Part shown: positions 35,077-43,650 of the stretch, one piece after another | How positions within the stretch are numbered: position 1 is the stretch's first letter | Layout of the letters: every line of letters begins with the position of its first letter | Assembly: GCA_963714145.1 (NCBI GenBank) | Contig: OY970235.1 | Span: forward strand, 6,324,001-6,388,000 | Length of the DNA stretch: 64,000 nucleotides | Direction of reading: 5' to 3' | Source: JBBWZH01 sp035544115 | Lineage (GTDB): Bacteria; Actinomycetota; Actinomycetes; Mycobacteriales; CADCTP01 | Made by a program: the position numbers and the translations under genes | The notes under the pieces: generated by a model | The model's input: only the letters and a program-made list of their open reading frames with translations | Databases searched by the model: none | What the model was told of the DNA's origin: nothing

Positions 35077-35445
35077 TCAGCGCTGCGTCAGGGCCGCGTC
35101 AGCGGCCTGGATGTCCTTGAAGAAGCGGCGGTGCACGCGCAGCTTCTCCGCGCCGACCGGGATCACCTGCCAGACGCCGGACGTCGGGCCGAGCCGGGTG
35201 GCCCGGGGCAGTTCGGTGACGACGCCCTTGGCCTTCTTCATGCTCATCGGGCCGGCGTCCAGGACCAGGATCCGGGCCGGGGTGACGACGAAGATCCGGT
35301 ACCGGTTCAGGCCGAGGAAGAAGAAGATGCCGCCGAGCGCGGCAAGGTACTGGCTACGCGTCTGCGCGCCGAACACGGCCTGCACGGGTTCGCCGGGTGC
35401 GAGATACGGAGTGGCCGACTCCCGCATAGCGTCACGGAGCGCCAT
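35077..35445 (-). CDS. Small PH/YcxB-like domain protein
   Basis: 122 residues from ATG 35445, with GGGGGA six bases upstream. A hydrophobic stretch YLAALGGIFFFLGLNRYRIFVVTPARILVLDAG suggests strands of a small bacterial PH-like or YcxB-type domain, possibly membrane-associated, followed by VTELPRATRLGPTSGVWQVIPVGAEKLRVHRRFF. No catalytic residues are visible. Function unknown. Divergent from the chemosensory operon across a 419-bp region. Confidence 0.55.
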   Translation of the reverse strand: MALRDAMRESATPYLAPGEPVQAVFGAQTRSQYLAALGGIFFFLGLNRYRIFVVTPARILVLDAGPMSMKKAKGVVTELPRATRLGPTSGVWQVIPVGAEKLRVHRRFFKDIQAADAALTQR

Positions 35446-35741
35446 TGTTTTCCCCCAGATGGGTGACGAGTGGGATAGAAGCGGCACGGAGCGTAGCTCC
35501 AGGAAATTGGCGAAGCAATCCGAGCAAGCCGCTGAGCACGTAGTTCGCCCCAAGAGGCGGGCCAGCCGCCCGTTGGCCCGGCAACTGGGCGACCTACCCG
35601 GCTCCGGCCGGGGCGGTCGGCGACCAGCTCGACCACTCGGGACACTGATCGGCGGTTGTCCCGGCTATCGGCGCCGCTCCGCCACCGGCCGGCCAGAACC
35701 TGCTCGCCGGATGGCTGTATACCGTCGAACCGTCTACCATA

Positions 35742-35774
35742 TGTAGTTAGTTGCGTACGTTGTGTAGTTGGTTG
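35742..35774. promoter_or_regulatory. Direct repeat with 21-bp period upstream of the chemosensory operon
   Basis: TGTAGTTAGTTG (35742-35753) and TGTAGTTGGTTG (35763-35774) match at 11 of 12 positions and start exactly 21 bp apart, two helical turns. They sit in the most AT-rich stretch of the window, inside the 419-bp intergenic region 35446-35864, about 90 bp before cheW. The rest of that region shows nothing assignable. Likely tandem activator sites or promoter elements. Confidence 0.45.
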
Positions 35775-35864
35775 ATCTCGACCCGGGGGCGTCGCTGGCC
35801 GGCGGTGACGCCCGGCGCGATGCGGATTCCTGCCGACAGCACGCGCGACGGGGGGCGTCTCGAC

Positions 35865-36350
35865 GTGAACCGAACTGCGACGCGGCTGCTGACCTTCCGG
35901 CTGGACGGGCGGGACCACGCGCTGCCGGTCGACCAGGTGGTCGAGGTGGTGCGGATGGTGGCGATCACCCCGCTGCCGGACGGGGCGCCCTGGGTGGCGG
36001 GCGTGCTCAACTACCGCGGGCGGGTGATCCCGGTGATCGACCTGCGGGTCCGGCTCGGGCTGCCGCGCCGCGAGCCGGACCTGTCCACGCCGCTGATCGT
36101 GGTCGACGCCGGCCCACAGCCGGCCGCGCTGCTGGTCGACGAGGCGGACGAGGTGCTGGCGCTGCCGGCGGACGCGGTGCAGCCGCCGGACCCGGTGGCC
36201 GCCGCGTCCCCCGCGGTGACCGCCCTGGCCCGGCACGGCAAGCGGCTGATCGTGCTGCTGGACGCGGCCCGGCTGACCGCCGGTTGCGCCGACGGCGCCA
36301 GGCCCGGCCCGGCGTCGACCGGCGGTGGAATCCATGCGGCTGCCCGCTGA
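35865..36350 (+). CDS. cheW: CheW-like adaptor 1
   Basis: 161 residues from GTG 35865 (GGGGG eight bases upstream; ATG 35820 is in frame but poorly placed). CheW fold: LLTFRLDGRDHALPVDQVVEVVRM, ITPLPDGAPWVAGVLNYRGRVIPVIDLRVRLGLP (the conserved NxRGxxxPVxDL core), AALLVDEADEVLAL and KRLIVLLDAARL. It links the receptor to the CheA kinase in the signalling array. First gene of a seven-gene operon and overlapping cheR by 17 bp. Corresponds by order and size to one of the two CheW proteins of Wsp-type pathways. Confidence 0.9.
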   Translation: MNRTATRLLTFRLDGRDHALPVDQVVEVVRMVAITPLPDGAPWVAGVLNYRGRVIPVIDLRVRLGLPRREPDLSTPLIVVDAGPQPAALLVDEADEVLALPADAVQPPDPVAAASPAVTALARHGKRLIVLLDAARLTAGCADGARPGPASTGGGIHAAAR

Positions 36351-37791
36351 CCCGGACCGGACGGCCCGGTTCCGTGACCTGGTCCGGAGCCGGATCGGGC
36401 TGGCCCTGCCGCCGCGCGGACCGGACCTGGCCCGGGCGGTCCGCCAGGCCACCGAGGAGACCGCCGTCCCGGACGCGGACACGCTCTACCGCCTGCTGGC
36501 TGCCCGGGCGCTGCCCGGCGAGCCGCTGGACGCCCTGGTCGGCGCGCTGAACATCAGCGAGACGCACTTCTTCCGGGACGCCAGCCAGATGGCGACGCTG
36601 GAGCGGGTCGTGCTGCCGGAGCTGATCGCGCGGCGCCGGCCGGAGCGGCGGCTGCGGGTGTGGAGCGCCGGCTGCTCCACCGGCGAGGAGCCGTACACGC
36701 TGGCCATGCTGATCCACCGGCTGCTCCCGGACCGGCCGGCCTGGGATGTGCTGGTGCTGGGCACCGACATCAACGGCCGATCCCTGGCCACCGCCCGGCG
36801 CGGCCGGTACCGGGCCTGGTCGCTGCGCGGGATGCCGGAATCGGCACAGGCCGCGTACCTGCGACCGGCCGCCGACGGCCAGGTGCAGATGACGCCGGAG
36901 ATCCACCGGATGGTCACGTTCGAGCAGCTCAACCTGGCCGGCGGCGGCTACCCGACGAGCACCGGCGCGATGGACCTGATCCTGTGCCGGAACGTACTGC
37001 TCTACTTCGAGGAGGCGGCCGCCCGGACGGTGGTCCGGCGGCTGCGCGACGCGCTGCGGGACGACGGCTGGCTGCTGCTCAGCCAGGTCGAGGCCAGCCT
37101 GGGCCACCAGGACGGTCTGGTGTCGACCCGGGCCGGCGCCACCTTCCGCTGCCGCCCGCGGGCCGGCGCCTGGGGCGACCCCCCGGCCCGGGCCGGCACC
37201 ACTCCGGCGTCCGACGCAGGGGCCGTTCGACCGATAGCTGGTCGGCCGGAGTCGGCCGTACGACCGGAGCCGGGCCGGGCAGAGCCGAACCGGGCAGAGC
37301 CCGACCGGGCGGAGCCGGGCCGGGCGGGGCCCGACCGGGCGGAGCCGGCGGTGGATGAGGCGACGACCTGCGGACTGGCGATCGAGTTGTGGCAGGACGG
37401 GCAGCACGAGGCCGCGCTGGCCCGGCTGGAGCGGGCCGCCAGCCGGGATCCGCTGCTGCCGCAGGTGCACTACCTGCACGCGCTGATCATGCTCGACCGG
37501 GGCCGGGACGCCGAGGCGCTGGCCGGGTTCCGGCGCTGCACCTACGCCGACCCCGGCTTCGCGCCGGCGCACCTGGCCCAGGCCGGCGTGCTGGCCCGGC
37601 TCGGCCAGCATCACCGGGCCGGCATCGCCCTCGCCCAGGCGGCCCAACTGGCCGCTGGCCGCGAGCCGGACGAGCCGATCGTGGCCGGCGCCGACCTGCG
37701 GGTGGCCGAGGTCCGCGAGCTGATCGCCAGCCAGCGCAGGGTGCTGGCCACCGCCCTGGCCGGCGGCCCGACACCCGGCGACCGGCGGTGA
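36334..37791 (+). CDS. cheR: CheR methyltransferase with C-terminal TPR region
   Basis: 485 residues from ATG 36334; GGTGGA precedes it, and GTG 36325 is alternative. The CheR N-helical domain (FRDLVRSRIGLALPPRG, NISETHFFRDASQMATLE) leads to the SAM-binding motif RVWSAGCSTGEEPYTLAMLI (about 108-127), VLGTDINGRSLATARRGRY and LILCRNVLLYF. A repeat linker (about 310-340) precedes TPR-like helices (LAIELWQDGQHEAALARLERA, HALIMLDRGRDAEALAGFR). TPR-bearing CheR is characteristic of WspC and FrzF-like enzymes. It methylates receptor glutamates for adaptation. It overlaps the following cheW by 4 bp (GTGA). Confidence 0.9.
   Translation: MRLPADPDRTARFRDLVRSRIGLALPPRGPDLARAVRQATEETAVPDADTLYRLLAARALPGEPLDALVGALNISETHFFRDASQMATLERVVLPELIARRRPERRLRVWSAGCSTGEEPYTLAMLIHRLLPDRPAWDVLVLGTDINGRSLATARRGRYRAWSLRGMPESAQAAYLRPAADGQVQMTPEIHRMVTFEQLNLAGGGYPTSTGAMDLILCRNVLLYFEEAAARTVVRRLRDALRDDGWLLLSQVEASLGHQDGLVSTRAGATFRCRPRAGAWGDPPARAGTTPASDAGAVRPIAGRPESAVRPEPGRAEPNRAEPDRAEPGRAGPDRAEPAVDEATTCGLAIELWQDGQHEAALARLERAASRDPLLPQVHYLHALIMLDRGRDAEALAGFRRCTYADPGFAPAHLAQAGVLARLGQHHRAGIALAQAAQLAAGREPDEPIVAGADLRVAEVRELIASQRRVLATALAGGPTPGDRR
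37271..37345 (+). repeat. 5 x 15-bp repeat encoding CheR linker
   Basis: Five 15-bp units of the form CGAACCGGGCAGAGC / CCGACCGGGCGGAGC encode the pentapeptide pattern (P/R)xRAE/G between the methyltransferase and TPR parts of CheR. In frame, so copy-number change would only alter linker length. Confidence 0.8.
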
Positions 37792-38351
37792 CCAGGGCGG
37801 CAGCGGTGACCGGAACGGCGGGCCGGGCCGCCGTGGCCGAGATCCTGGCCGAGCGGGCCCGGGCGCTGGCCGTGCCGCTGCACAGCGCGGAGCCCGCGGA
37901 CACCGTCGATCTGGTGGTGCTGGCGATCGGGCCGGAGTGGTACGGGCTGGACACCCGGTTCGTGCTGGAGGTGCAGCCGCTGGTCGGGCTGGCCCGGGTG
38001 CCCGGACTGCCGTCGGTGTGGGCCGGCGTGGCGAACGTCCGGGGCACCCTCCGGCCGGTGCTGGACCTGCGGCACTACCTCGGCCTGCCGGCCGGCCCGC
38101 AACCACCGGGCGCCGGCTCCGGCCGGAAGGTGTCGCTGGTCAGCGATGCCGGGCTCACCGTCGGCCTGCTGGTGGACGACGCGGTGGAGATCCGCCGGGT
38201 GCCGGCGGCGCTGATCGGGCCGCCGCTGGTCGGGCCGACCAGCGCGGCCCGGCGACAGATCCGTGGGGTCACACCCGACCTGCTCACCGTGCTCGACGTG
38301 GCCGGCCTGCTCGCCGACCTGCGGCTGGTTGTCCGGGAGGAGCCGACATGA
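37788..38351 (+). CDS. cheW: CheW-like adaptor 2
   Basis: 187 residues from GTG 37788, which overlaps the cheR stop by 4 bp. An N-terminal helical extension (AVAEILAERARALAVPL) precedes the CheW fold: DLVVLAIGPEWYGLDTRFVLEVQPL, VPGLPSVWAGVANVRGTLRPVLDLRHYLGL and VSLVSDAGLTVGLLVDDAVEIRRVP. The extension is typical of WspD-type second CheWs. It overlaps the receptor gene by ATGA. Two different CheW proteins in one operon imply distinct coupling roles at the receptor and at CheR or CheA. Confidence 0.88.
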   Translation: MTRAAAVTGTAGRAAVAEILAERARALAVPLHSAEPADTVDLVVLAIGPEWYGLDTRFVLEVQPLVGLARVPGLPSVWAGVANVRGTLRPVLDLRHYLGLPAGPQPPGAGSGRKVSLVSDAGLTVGLLVDDAVEIRRVPAALIGPPLVGPTSAARRQIRGVTPDLLTVLDVAGLLADLRLVVREEPT

Positions 38352-40129
38352 AGATCCGGGCGAAGATCCTGGTCGGGTTCGGGGTGCCGACGCTGGTCAC
38401 GCTGGTCATCTGCGTGCTGCTGTTCCGCGCGCTGGGCAACACCCAGCACTACTCCGAGCGGGTGCGGCACACCGGTGAGGTGATCGCGGCGGCCACCCAA
38501 CTGGTCCGGGAGGCGGTGGACGCGGAGACCGGGATGCGCGGCTACGTGATCACCGGTACGGACGCCTTCCTGGAGCCGTACCGGTCCGGGAACAGCGGTT
38601 TCGACGTGACCGCCGCCCGGCTGCGGGCGCTGGTATCGGACAACCCGCCGCAGGTGGACCGCGTCGACCAGATGGCCGCACTGCACCGGGACTGGCTGGA
38701 CGGCATCGCGACCAAGGTGGTCGACGCCCGCCGGGACGGCGGCTTTGCCCCGGCTGCCGCGCTGATCCAGCTGGGCACCGCCAAGCGGCTGGTCGACCAG
38801 CTGCGGTCGGTCGCCAACGCCTTCATCGGCACCGAGCAGGACCTGCTCCGGACCCGGAACGCAGCCAGCGAATCGGCCGCGCACCGGGCCCAACTGCTGG
38901 CCCTGCTGGGATTGGGCGCGGTGGTGCTACTCGGGCTGGGGATCGGGATCGTGCTGTCCGGCCAGCTGGCCGGCAGCGCCCGGGACGTGACCAAGGCCGC
39001 GCACGCGCTGGCCGGCGGTGACATGGCGGTCCGCGCCGAGATCCGCGGCGACGACGAGATCGCCGAGCTGGCCACCGCGTTCAACGACATGGCCGAACAG
39101 CTGACTGCCGCCAACCGGGCCCAACGGGAGAGCAATGAGGCGCTGCAGGCGGCAGTGCAGGAGTATTCGGCGTTCGCGGCCAAGGTGGCCGGGGGTGACC
39201 TGACCGGGGTGCTCTCGGTCAACGGCAGCCAGCAGCTGACGGTGCTCTCGGCGAACCTGAACGGGATGACCAGCGGGCTGGCCGAGCTGTCCGGGCAGGT
39301 CCGGGACGGCGCGACCCAGCTGGGGTCGAGCACTTCGGAGATCCTGGCCGCGGTCAGCCAGCACACCGCGACGGCCAGCGAACAGTCCGCGGCCATCAGC
39401 GAGACCACCAGCACGGTGGAGGAGGTGCGGGTGGCCTCCGAGCAGACCGCGCGGAAGGCCGGCGACGTGGCCGAGGCGGCCCGGGCCTCGGCTGAGGTGA
39501 GCGAGCGGGGCACCGAGGCGGTCGAGGCGATCGGGCGGGCGATGGGCGAGATCAGCGACCGGGTGGAGGCGATCGCCCGGGACATCCTGGCGCTGTCCGA
39601 GCAGGGCCAGCAGATCGGCGAGATCATCGCGACCGTCAACGACCTGGCCGACCAGTCGAACATCCTGGCCCTGAACGCGGGGATCGAGGCGGCCAAGGCC
39701 GGCGAGCACGGCAAGGGGTTCGCGGTCGTGGCTACCGAGGTGCGGAACCTGGCCGAGCAGTCCAAGCAGGCCACCGGCCAGGTGCGGGCCATCCTCGGGG
39801 ACATCCAGCAGGCCACCGCCGGCGCCGTGCTGGCGATCGAGCAGGGCACCAAGGTGGTCGAGGAGGGCGAGGTGCTGGCCAAGCGGGCCGGCGAGGTGAT
39901 CCGCAGCCAGGCCGGCACGATCCAGCAGGCCGCGCACGCGGCGCAGCAGATCGCCGCGTCCGCGCACCAGCAGAGCGTCGGGATGGACCAGGTCGCGCAG
40001 GCCATGCAGGACCTGACCGAGAGCACCACCCAGTTCGTCGCCGGCGCCCGGCAGTCCCAGGTGGCGGCCGAGGACCTGAACCGGTTGGCGAGCCAGCTGA
40101 CCTCGGTCACCGAGCGGTACCGGGTCTAG
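38348..40129 (+). CDS. Methyl-accepting chemotaxis protein with CHASE3 sensor
   Basis: 593 residues. Membrane helix 1 at about 8-28 (LVGFGVPTLVTLVICVLLF), CHASE3 domain at about 34-175 (EAVDAETGMRGYVITGTDAFLEPYR is its hallmark), helix 2 at about 185-207, HAMP (about 208-260; DDEIAELATAFNDMAEQL), then the long coiled-coil signalling domain. The highly conserved hairpin tip reads NILALNAGIEAAKAGEHGKG and VATEVRNLAEQSKQA. The only receptor in the cluster. CHASE3 usually senses an unknown periplasmic or envelope cue. Four bases separate it from cheA. Confidence 0.93.
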   Translation: MKIRAKILVGFGVPTLVTLVICVLLFRALGNTQHYSERVRHTGEVIAAATQLVREAVDAETGMRGYVITGTDAFLEPYRSGNSGFDVTAARLRALVSDNPPQVDRVDQMAALHRDWLDGIATKVVDARRDGGFAPAAALIQLGTAKRLVDQLRSVANAFIGTEQDLLRTRNAASESAAHRAQLLALLGLGAVVLLGLGIGIVLSGQLAGSARDVTKAAHALAGGDMAVRAEIRGDDEIAELATAFNDMAEQLTAANRAQRESNEALQAAVQEYSAFAAKVAGGDLTGVLSVNGSQQLTVLSANLNGMTSGLAELSGQVRDGATQLGSSTSEILAAVSQHTATASEQSAAISETTSTVEEVRVASEQTARKAGDVAEAARASAEVSERGTEAVEAIGRAMGEISDRVEAIARDILALSEQGQQIGEIIATVNDLADQSNILALNAGIEAAKAGEHGKGFAVVATEVRNLAEQSKQATGQVRAILGDIQQATAGAVLAIEQGTKVVEEGEVLAKRAGEVIRSQAGTIQQAAHAAQQIAASAHQQSVGMDQVAQAMQDLTESTTQFVAGARQSQVAAEDLNRLASQLTSVTERYRV

Positions 40130-40133
40130 GGCG

Positions 40134-42560
40134 ATGTCGCAGCCTGGTGCGGCCGTCGACGATCTACTCGGCCCGCTGCTGGCCGTATTCGCCGAGGAGG
40201 CCGCCGAGCACCTGCACGCGATGAACCAGTACCTGCTCGGCCTCGAGCACGGGCAGGACAACCCGCAGCTGCGCGCCGGCCTGTTCCGCGCGGCACACAG
40301 CCTCAAGGGCGCGGCCCGGGCGGTGAACCTGCTGGGCGTGGAGGCGCTCGCGCACGAACTGGAGAACGTGTTCGCCGCGCTCACCGAGGCCCCCGAGCAG
40401 AAACCGAGCCCGTCCACTGTGGACCAGGCCTACCGGACGCTGGACGCCATCGAGTCGCTGGTCGCCGTCGCCACCGCGGCGGTCGCGACCGGCCCAGCAG
40501 GCCCAGCCGGCGCGGCCGGCGCGGACCAGCCGGTCCCGGTGTCGAGCCCGGCGCCGGCCGGCGGCGGGCCGAGCACCGGGCCGGACCCGCCGGCCGGGAC
40601 GACCGGACCGGCCGGCGGCACCGGACCAGCCGGCACCACCGGGACGACCGGGCCGGCCGGAACCACCGGGCCGGGCGGAACCATCGGGTCGGCCGGAACC
40701 ACCGGGTCGGCCGGAACCATCAGGTCGGCCGGAACCATCAGGTCGGCCGGAGCCGCCGGGCCGGGCGGAGCCGCCGGGCCGGGCGGAGCCGCCGGGCCGG
40801 GCGGGCGGCCGGGTCGGGTGGGCCGGCCGGCCGGCGACACCGTCCGGGTCGCGACGTCCAAATTGGACGCCCTGATGGCCGAGGTGGGCGAGCTGCTGGT
40901 GGCCCGGATCGGGGTGGAGCAGCGGCTGGCCGACGTGTGCGCGCTGGACGCGCTGCTGGCCGAGTGGGACTCGGACTGGAAGCCGCGCCGCCGGCGCCGG
41001 CTGGAGCAGCGGGCCGGGGGCGGCACGCTGCTGGCCGACGACCGGGACCGGCTCAAGCTGGCCCGGGTCTCGCTGGCCGAGGTGCGCCACGGGTTGGCGG
41101 CCGACGTCCGGCGGATGACCCAGGTGACCGCGGACCTGCAGGCGGATGTCCGGCGGACCCGGATGGTGCCGGTGGCCGGCGTCTTCGACGTGTTCCCGCG
41201 GATGGTCCGGGATCTCGCCGGTGCGGCCGGGAAGGACATCACCCTGCAGGTCTCCGGCGGCGAGACCGATGTGGACAGATCCGTCCTGGAGCAGCTCAAG
41301 GATCCGCTGACCCACCTGCTGCGCAACTGCGTCGACCACGGCATCGAGCCGCGGGCCGTGCGTGCCGGCGCCGGCAAGCCGCCCGGCGGCACGATCACGC
41401 TGTCCGCCCGGCAGCAGAACGACATGCTGGTGATCGAGGTGGCCGACGACGGCGCCGGCATCGACGCGGCCCGGGTGCGGGCGGTGGCGGTCCGCACCGG
41501 CCTGCTGGCCGCGGGCGTGGCGACCGACCTGCCGGACCGGGAGGCGATCTCGCTGATCTTCCGGGCCGGCCTGTCCACCAGCCCGGCGGTGACCGACATC
41601 TCCGGCCGCGGCATCGGGCTGGACGTCGTACGGGAAGCGGTGGAGCGGCTGCACGGGCTGCTGGATGTGCGCAGCACCGCCGGCCAGGGCACCGCGTTCG
41701 AGCTGTCACTGCCGCTGTCGGTGTCCACAATGCACTGCCTGCTGGTCGGTGCCGGCGGGCAGACGTTCGCCCTACCGTCCACAGTGGTCGGTTGCGTGTT
41801 GCGGGTGCCGCCGGGCGAGGTGCGCCGGGCCGAAGGCCGCGAGGTGGTGCTGGTCGGCGAGCGGCCGGTGCCGCTGGCGCGGCTGGCCCAGGTGCTCGGC
41901 CTGGACGACGATCCGGCCGCCCGGTCGGACGGCCACGCCAGGCAGCCGGCGGTTGTGCTCAGCTTCCAGGGCAGCCTGATCGCCCTGCTGGTGGACCGGC
42001 TGGCCGGCGCGCACGAGCTGGTGGTGAAGAGCCTGCCGCCGCCGCTGGCCCGGGTCCGGCATGTGAGCGGCGCGGCGATCCTGGGCTCCGGCGAGGTCGC
42101 GGTCATCCTCAGCGCGGCCGACCTGGTCGCCTCGGTGGAGCGGTCCGGGCCGGACCCGCTCAGCACCGTCACGGCCGAGACCGGGCCGCCGACGATCCTG
42201 GTCGTGGACGACTCGATCACCACCCGGACGCTGGAGAAGAACGTGCTGGAGGCGGCCGGCTACCGGGTCGAGACGGCCGCCGACGGGCTGGCCGCCTGGG
42301 ACATCCTGCGGGCCGCCGGCCGCGCCCCGGGCGTGGACCTGGTGGTCACCGACATCGAGATGCCCCGGCTGGACGGGCTGGCGCTGACCAGCCGGATCCG
42401 CGCCGACCCACACCTGCAGAGCCTGCCGGTGGTGCTGGTCACCTCCTGGGACTCCCGCGAGGACAAGGAACGCGGTATCCGGGCCGGTGCCGACGCGTAC
42501 ATCGTGAAGGGCGGCTTCGACCAGAACCGGCTGCTCGACACCATCCGGCGGCTGACGTGA
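40134..42560 (+). CDS. cheA: Hybrid CheA kinase: Hpt - dimer - HATPase - CheW - REC
   Basis: 808 residues. Hpt with phospho-His in LFRAAHSLKGAARAVN (His 55); a Gly-rich collagen-like linker (about 165-230); the regulatory/dimer region (LMAEVGELLVARIGVEQRL); ATPase N-box LTHLLRNCVDHGIEPRAV (near 390), G1 DDGAGIDAARV and G2 ISGRGIGLDVVREAVE; a CheW-like domain (about 530-680); and a C-terminal receiver (ILVVDDSITTRTLEKN, phospho-Asp in VVTDIEMP near 740, Lys in YIVKGGF). Fused REC is the WspE/FrzE arrangement. A P2 domain is not apparent and may be replaced by the repeat linker. Seven bases separate it from cheB. Confidence 0.93.
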   Translation: MSQPGAAVDDLLGPLLAVFAEEAAEHLHAMNQYLLGLEHGQDNPQLRAGLFRAAHSLKGAARAVNLLGVEALAHELENVFAALTEAPEQKPSPSTVDQAYRTLDAIESLVAVATAAVATGPAGPAGAAGADQPVPVSSPAPAGGGPSTGPDPPAGTTGPAGGTGPAGTTGTTGPAGTTGPGGTIGSAGTTGSAGTIRSAGTIRSAGAAGPGGAAGPGGAAGPGGRPGRVGRPAGDTVRVATSKLDALMAEVGELLVARIGVEQRLADVCALDALLAEWDSDWKPRRRRRLEQRAGGGTLLADDRDRLKLARVSLAEVRHGLAADVRRMTQVTADLQADVRRTRMVPVAGVFDVFPRMVRDLAGAAGKDITLQVSGGETDVDRSVLEQLKDPLTHLLRNCVDHGIEPRAVRAGAGKPPGGTITLSARQQNDMLVIEVADDGAGIDAARVRAVAVRTGLLAAGVATDLPDREAISLIFRAGLSTSPAVTDISGRGIGLDVVREAVERLHGLLDVRSTAGQGTAFELSLPLSVSTMHCLLVGAGGQTFALPSTVVGCVLRVPPGEVRRAEGREVVLVGERPVPLARLAQVLGLDDDPAARSDGHARQPAVVLSFQGSLIALLVDRLAGAHELVVKSLPPPLARVRHVSGAAILGSGEVAVILSAADLVASVERSGPDPLSTVTAETGPPTILVVDDSITTRTLEKNVLEAAGYRVETAADGLAAWDILRAAGRAPGVDLVVTDIEMPRLDGLALTSRIRADPHLQSLPVVLVTSWDSREDKERGIRAGADAYIVKGGFDQNRLLDTIRRLT
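40659..40802 (+). repeat. 8 x 18-bp repeat encoding collagen-like linker in CheA
   Basis: Eight 18-bp units such as GGAACCATCGGGTCGGCC encode hexapeptides GTTGPG, GTIGSA, GTIRSA and GAAGPG, i.e. paired Gly-X-Y triplets, between Hpt and the dimer domain. Units 4-5 and 6-8 are identical within groups, showing recent duplication. Confidence 0.9.
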
Positions 42561-42567
42561 TCGCCCC

Positions 42568-43650
42568 ATGACGGCGCAGCTGCGGGTGCTGGTGGTGGAC
42601 GACTCGGCGTCGTCGCGCCGGCTGCTGGTCGACATCCTCGACCGCGACCCGGACCTGCTGGTGGCCGGCGAGGCGGCGGACGGCGACGAGGCGGTGCGGC
42701 AGGCCGAGCGGGTGCGGCCGGAGGTGATCGTGATGGACGTGTTGATGCCGGTGCTGGACGGGCTGGCCGCCACCCGCCTCATCATGGAGCGGTGGCCGAC
42801 CCCGATCGTGCTGGTCAGCGCCGGGGTCGACAGCCAGGAGACCGGCCGCTCGTTCGAGGCGATGCAGGCCGGCGCGCTGACCCTGCTGGCCAAGCCGCGC
42901 GGGCCCGGCCACCCGGACTTCGCGGCGCAGGCGGCCGCGCTGCGCGCCACGGTGAAGCTGATGGCCGACGTCAAGGTGGTGCGCCGGCGCCCGGCCGGTC
43001 CGACCCGGCCGGTCGTCGCGGCGGCCGGCGACGGTCCCGCGCGGCGGGTGCGGATCGCCGCGATCGCCGCATCCACCGGCGGGCCGGCGGCGCTGGCCAC
43101 CATCCTGGCCGCGCTGCCCGCCGACCCGCCGGTGCCGATCCTGGTCGTGCAGCACATCGCGGCCACCTTCCATCAGGGCCTGGCCGACTGGCTGGACGCG
43201 GTCTGCCCGCTGACCGTCCAGGTGGCCACCGACGGGCGGCTGCTGCGTCCCGGCGAGGTGCTGATCGCGCCGGGCGACCGGCACCTGGGCGTGTCCCGGA
43301 CCGGGCGGGTGGTGCTGTCGCCGGCACCGCCGGTCGGTTCGCACCGGCCATCCGCGACGTACCTGTTCAGCTCGATCGCCAGGGTGTTCGGGGCGGACGC
43401 GGTCGGCGTGATCCTGACCGGGATGGGCGACGACGGAGCGGCCGGGCTGCTCGAGCTCGGCGCCGCCGGCGGCCTGGTGCTGGCTCAGGACGAGGCCAGC
43501 AGTGTCGTCTTCGGGATGCCCCGGGAAGCCTGCGCGACCGGCGCGGTGGACCGGGTGGTGCCGCTGGCGGAGATGGCCGGCGCCCTGGCGTCGGCCTGGG
43601 CGGCGGCCCCGGTGCCGGGCCGGACCCGGCTGGCGGTGAGGCAGCGGTGA
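42568..43650 (+). CDS. cheB: CheB receptor methylesterase
   Basis: 360 residues from ATG 42568. Receiver domain with DDSASSRRLLVDIL and phospho-Asp in VIVMDVLMPVLDG (near 57). The methylesterase domain begins IAAIAASTGGPAALATIL (Ser near 169), with VQHIAATFHQGLADWL (His) and LTGMGDDGAAGLLELG (Asp) completing the triad. It removes receptor methyl groups when phosphorylated by CheA, opposing CheR. It overlaps the next gene by GTGA. Equivalent to WspF in a Wsp-type operon. Confidence 0.93.
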   Translation: MTAQLRVLVVDDSASSRRLLVDILDRDPDLLVAGEAADGDEAVRQAERVRPEVIVMDVLMPVLDGLAATRLIMERWPTPIVLVSAGVDSQETGRSFEAMQAGALTLLAKPRGPGHPDFAAQAAALRATVKLMADVKVVRRRPAGPTRPVVAAAGDGPARRVRIAAIAASTGGPAALATILAALPADPPVPILVVQHIAATFHQGLADWLDAVCPLTVQVATDGRLLRPGEVLIAPGDRHLGVSRTGRVVLSPAPPVGSHRPSATYLFSSIARVFGADAVGVILTGMGDDGAAGLLELGAAGGLVLAQDEASSVVFGMPREACATGAVDRVVPLAEMAGALASAWAAAPVPGRTRLAVRQR

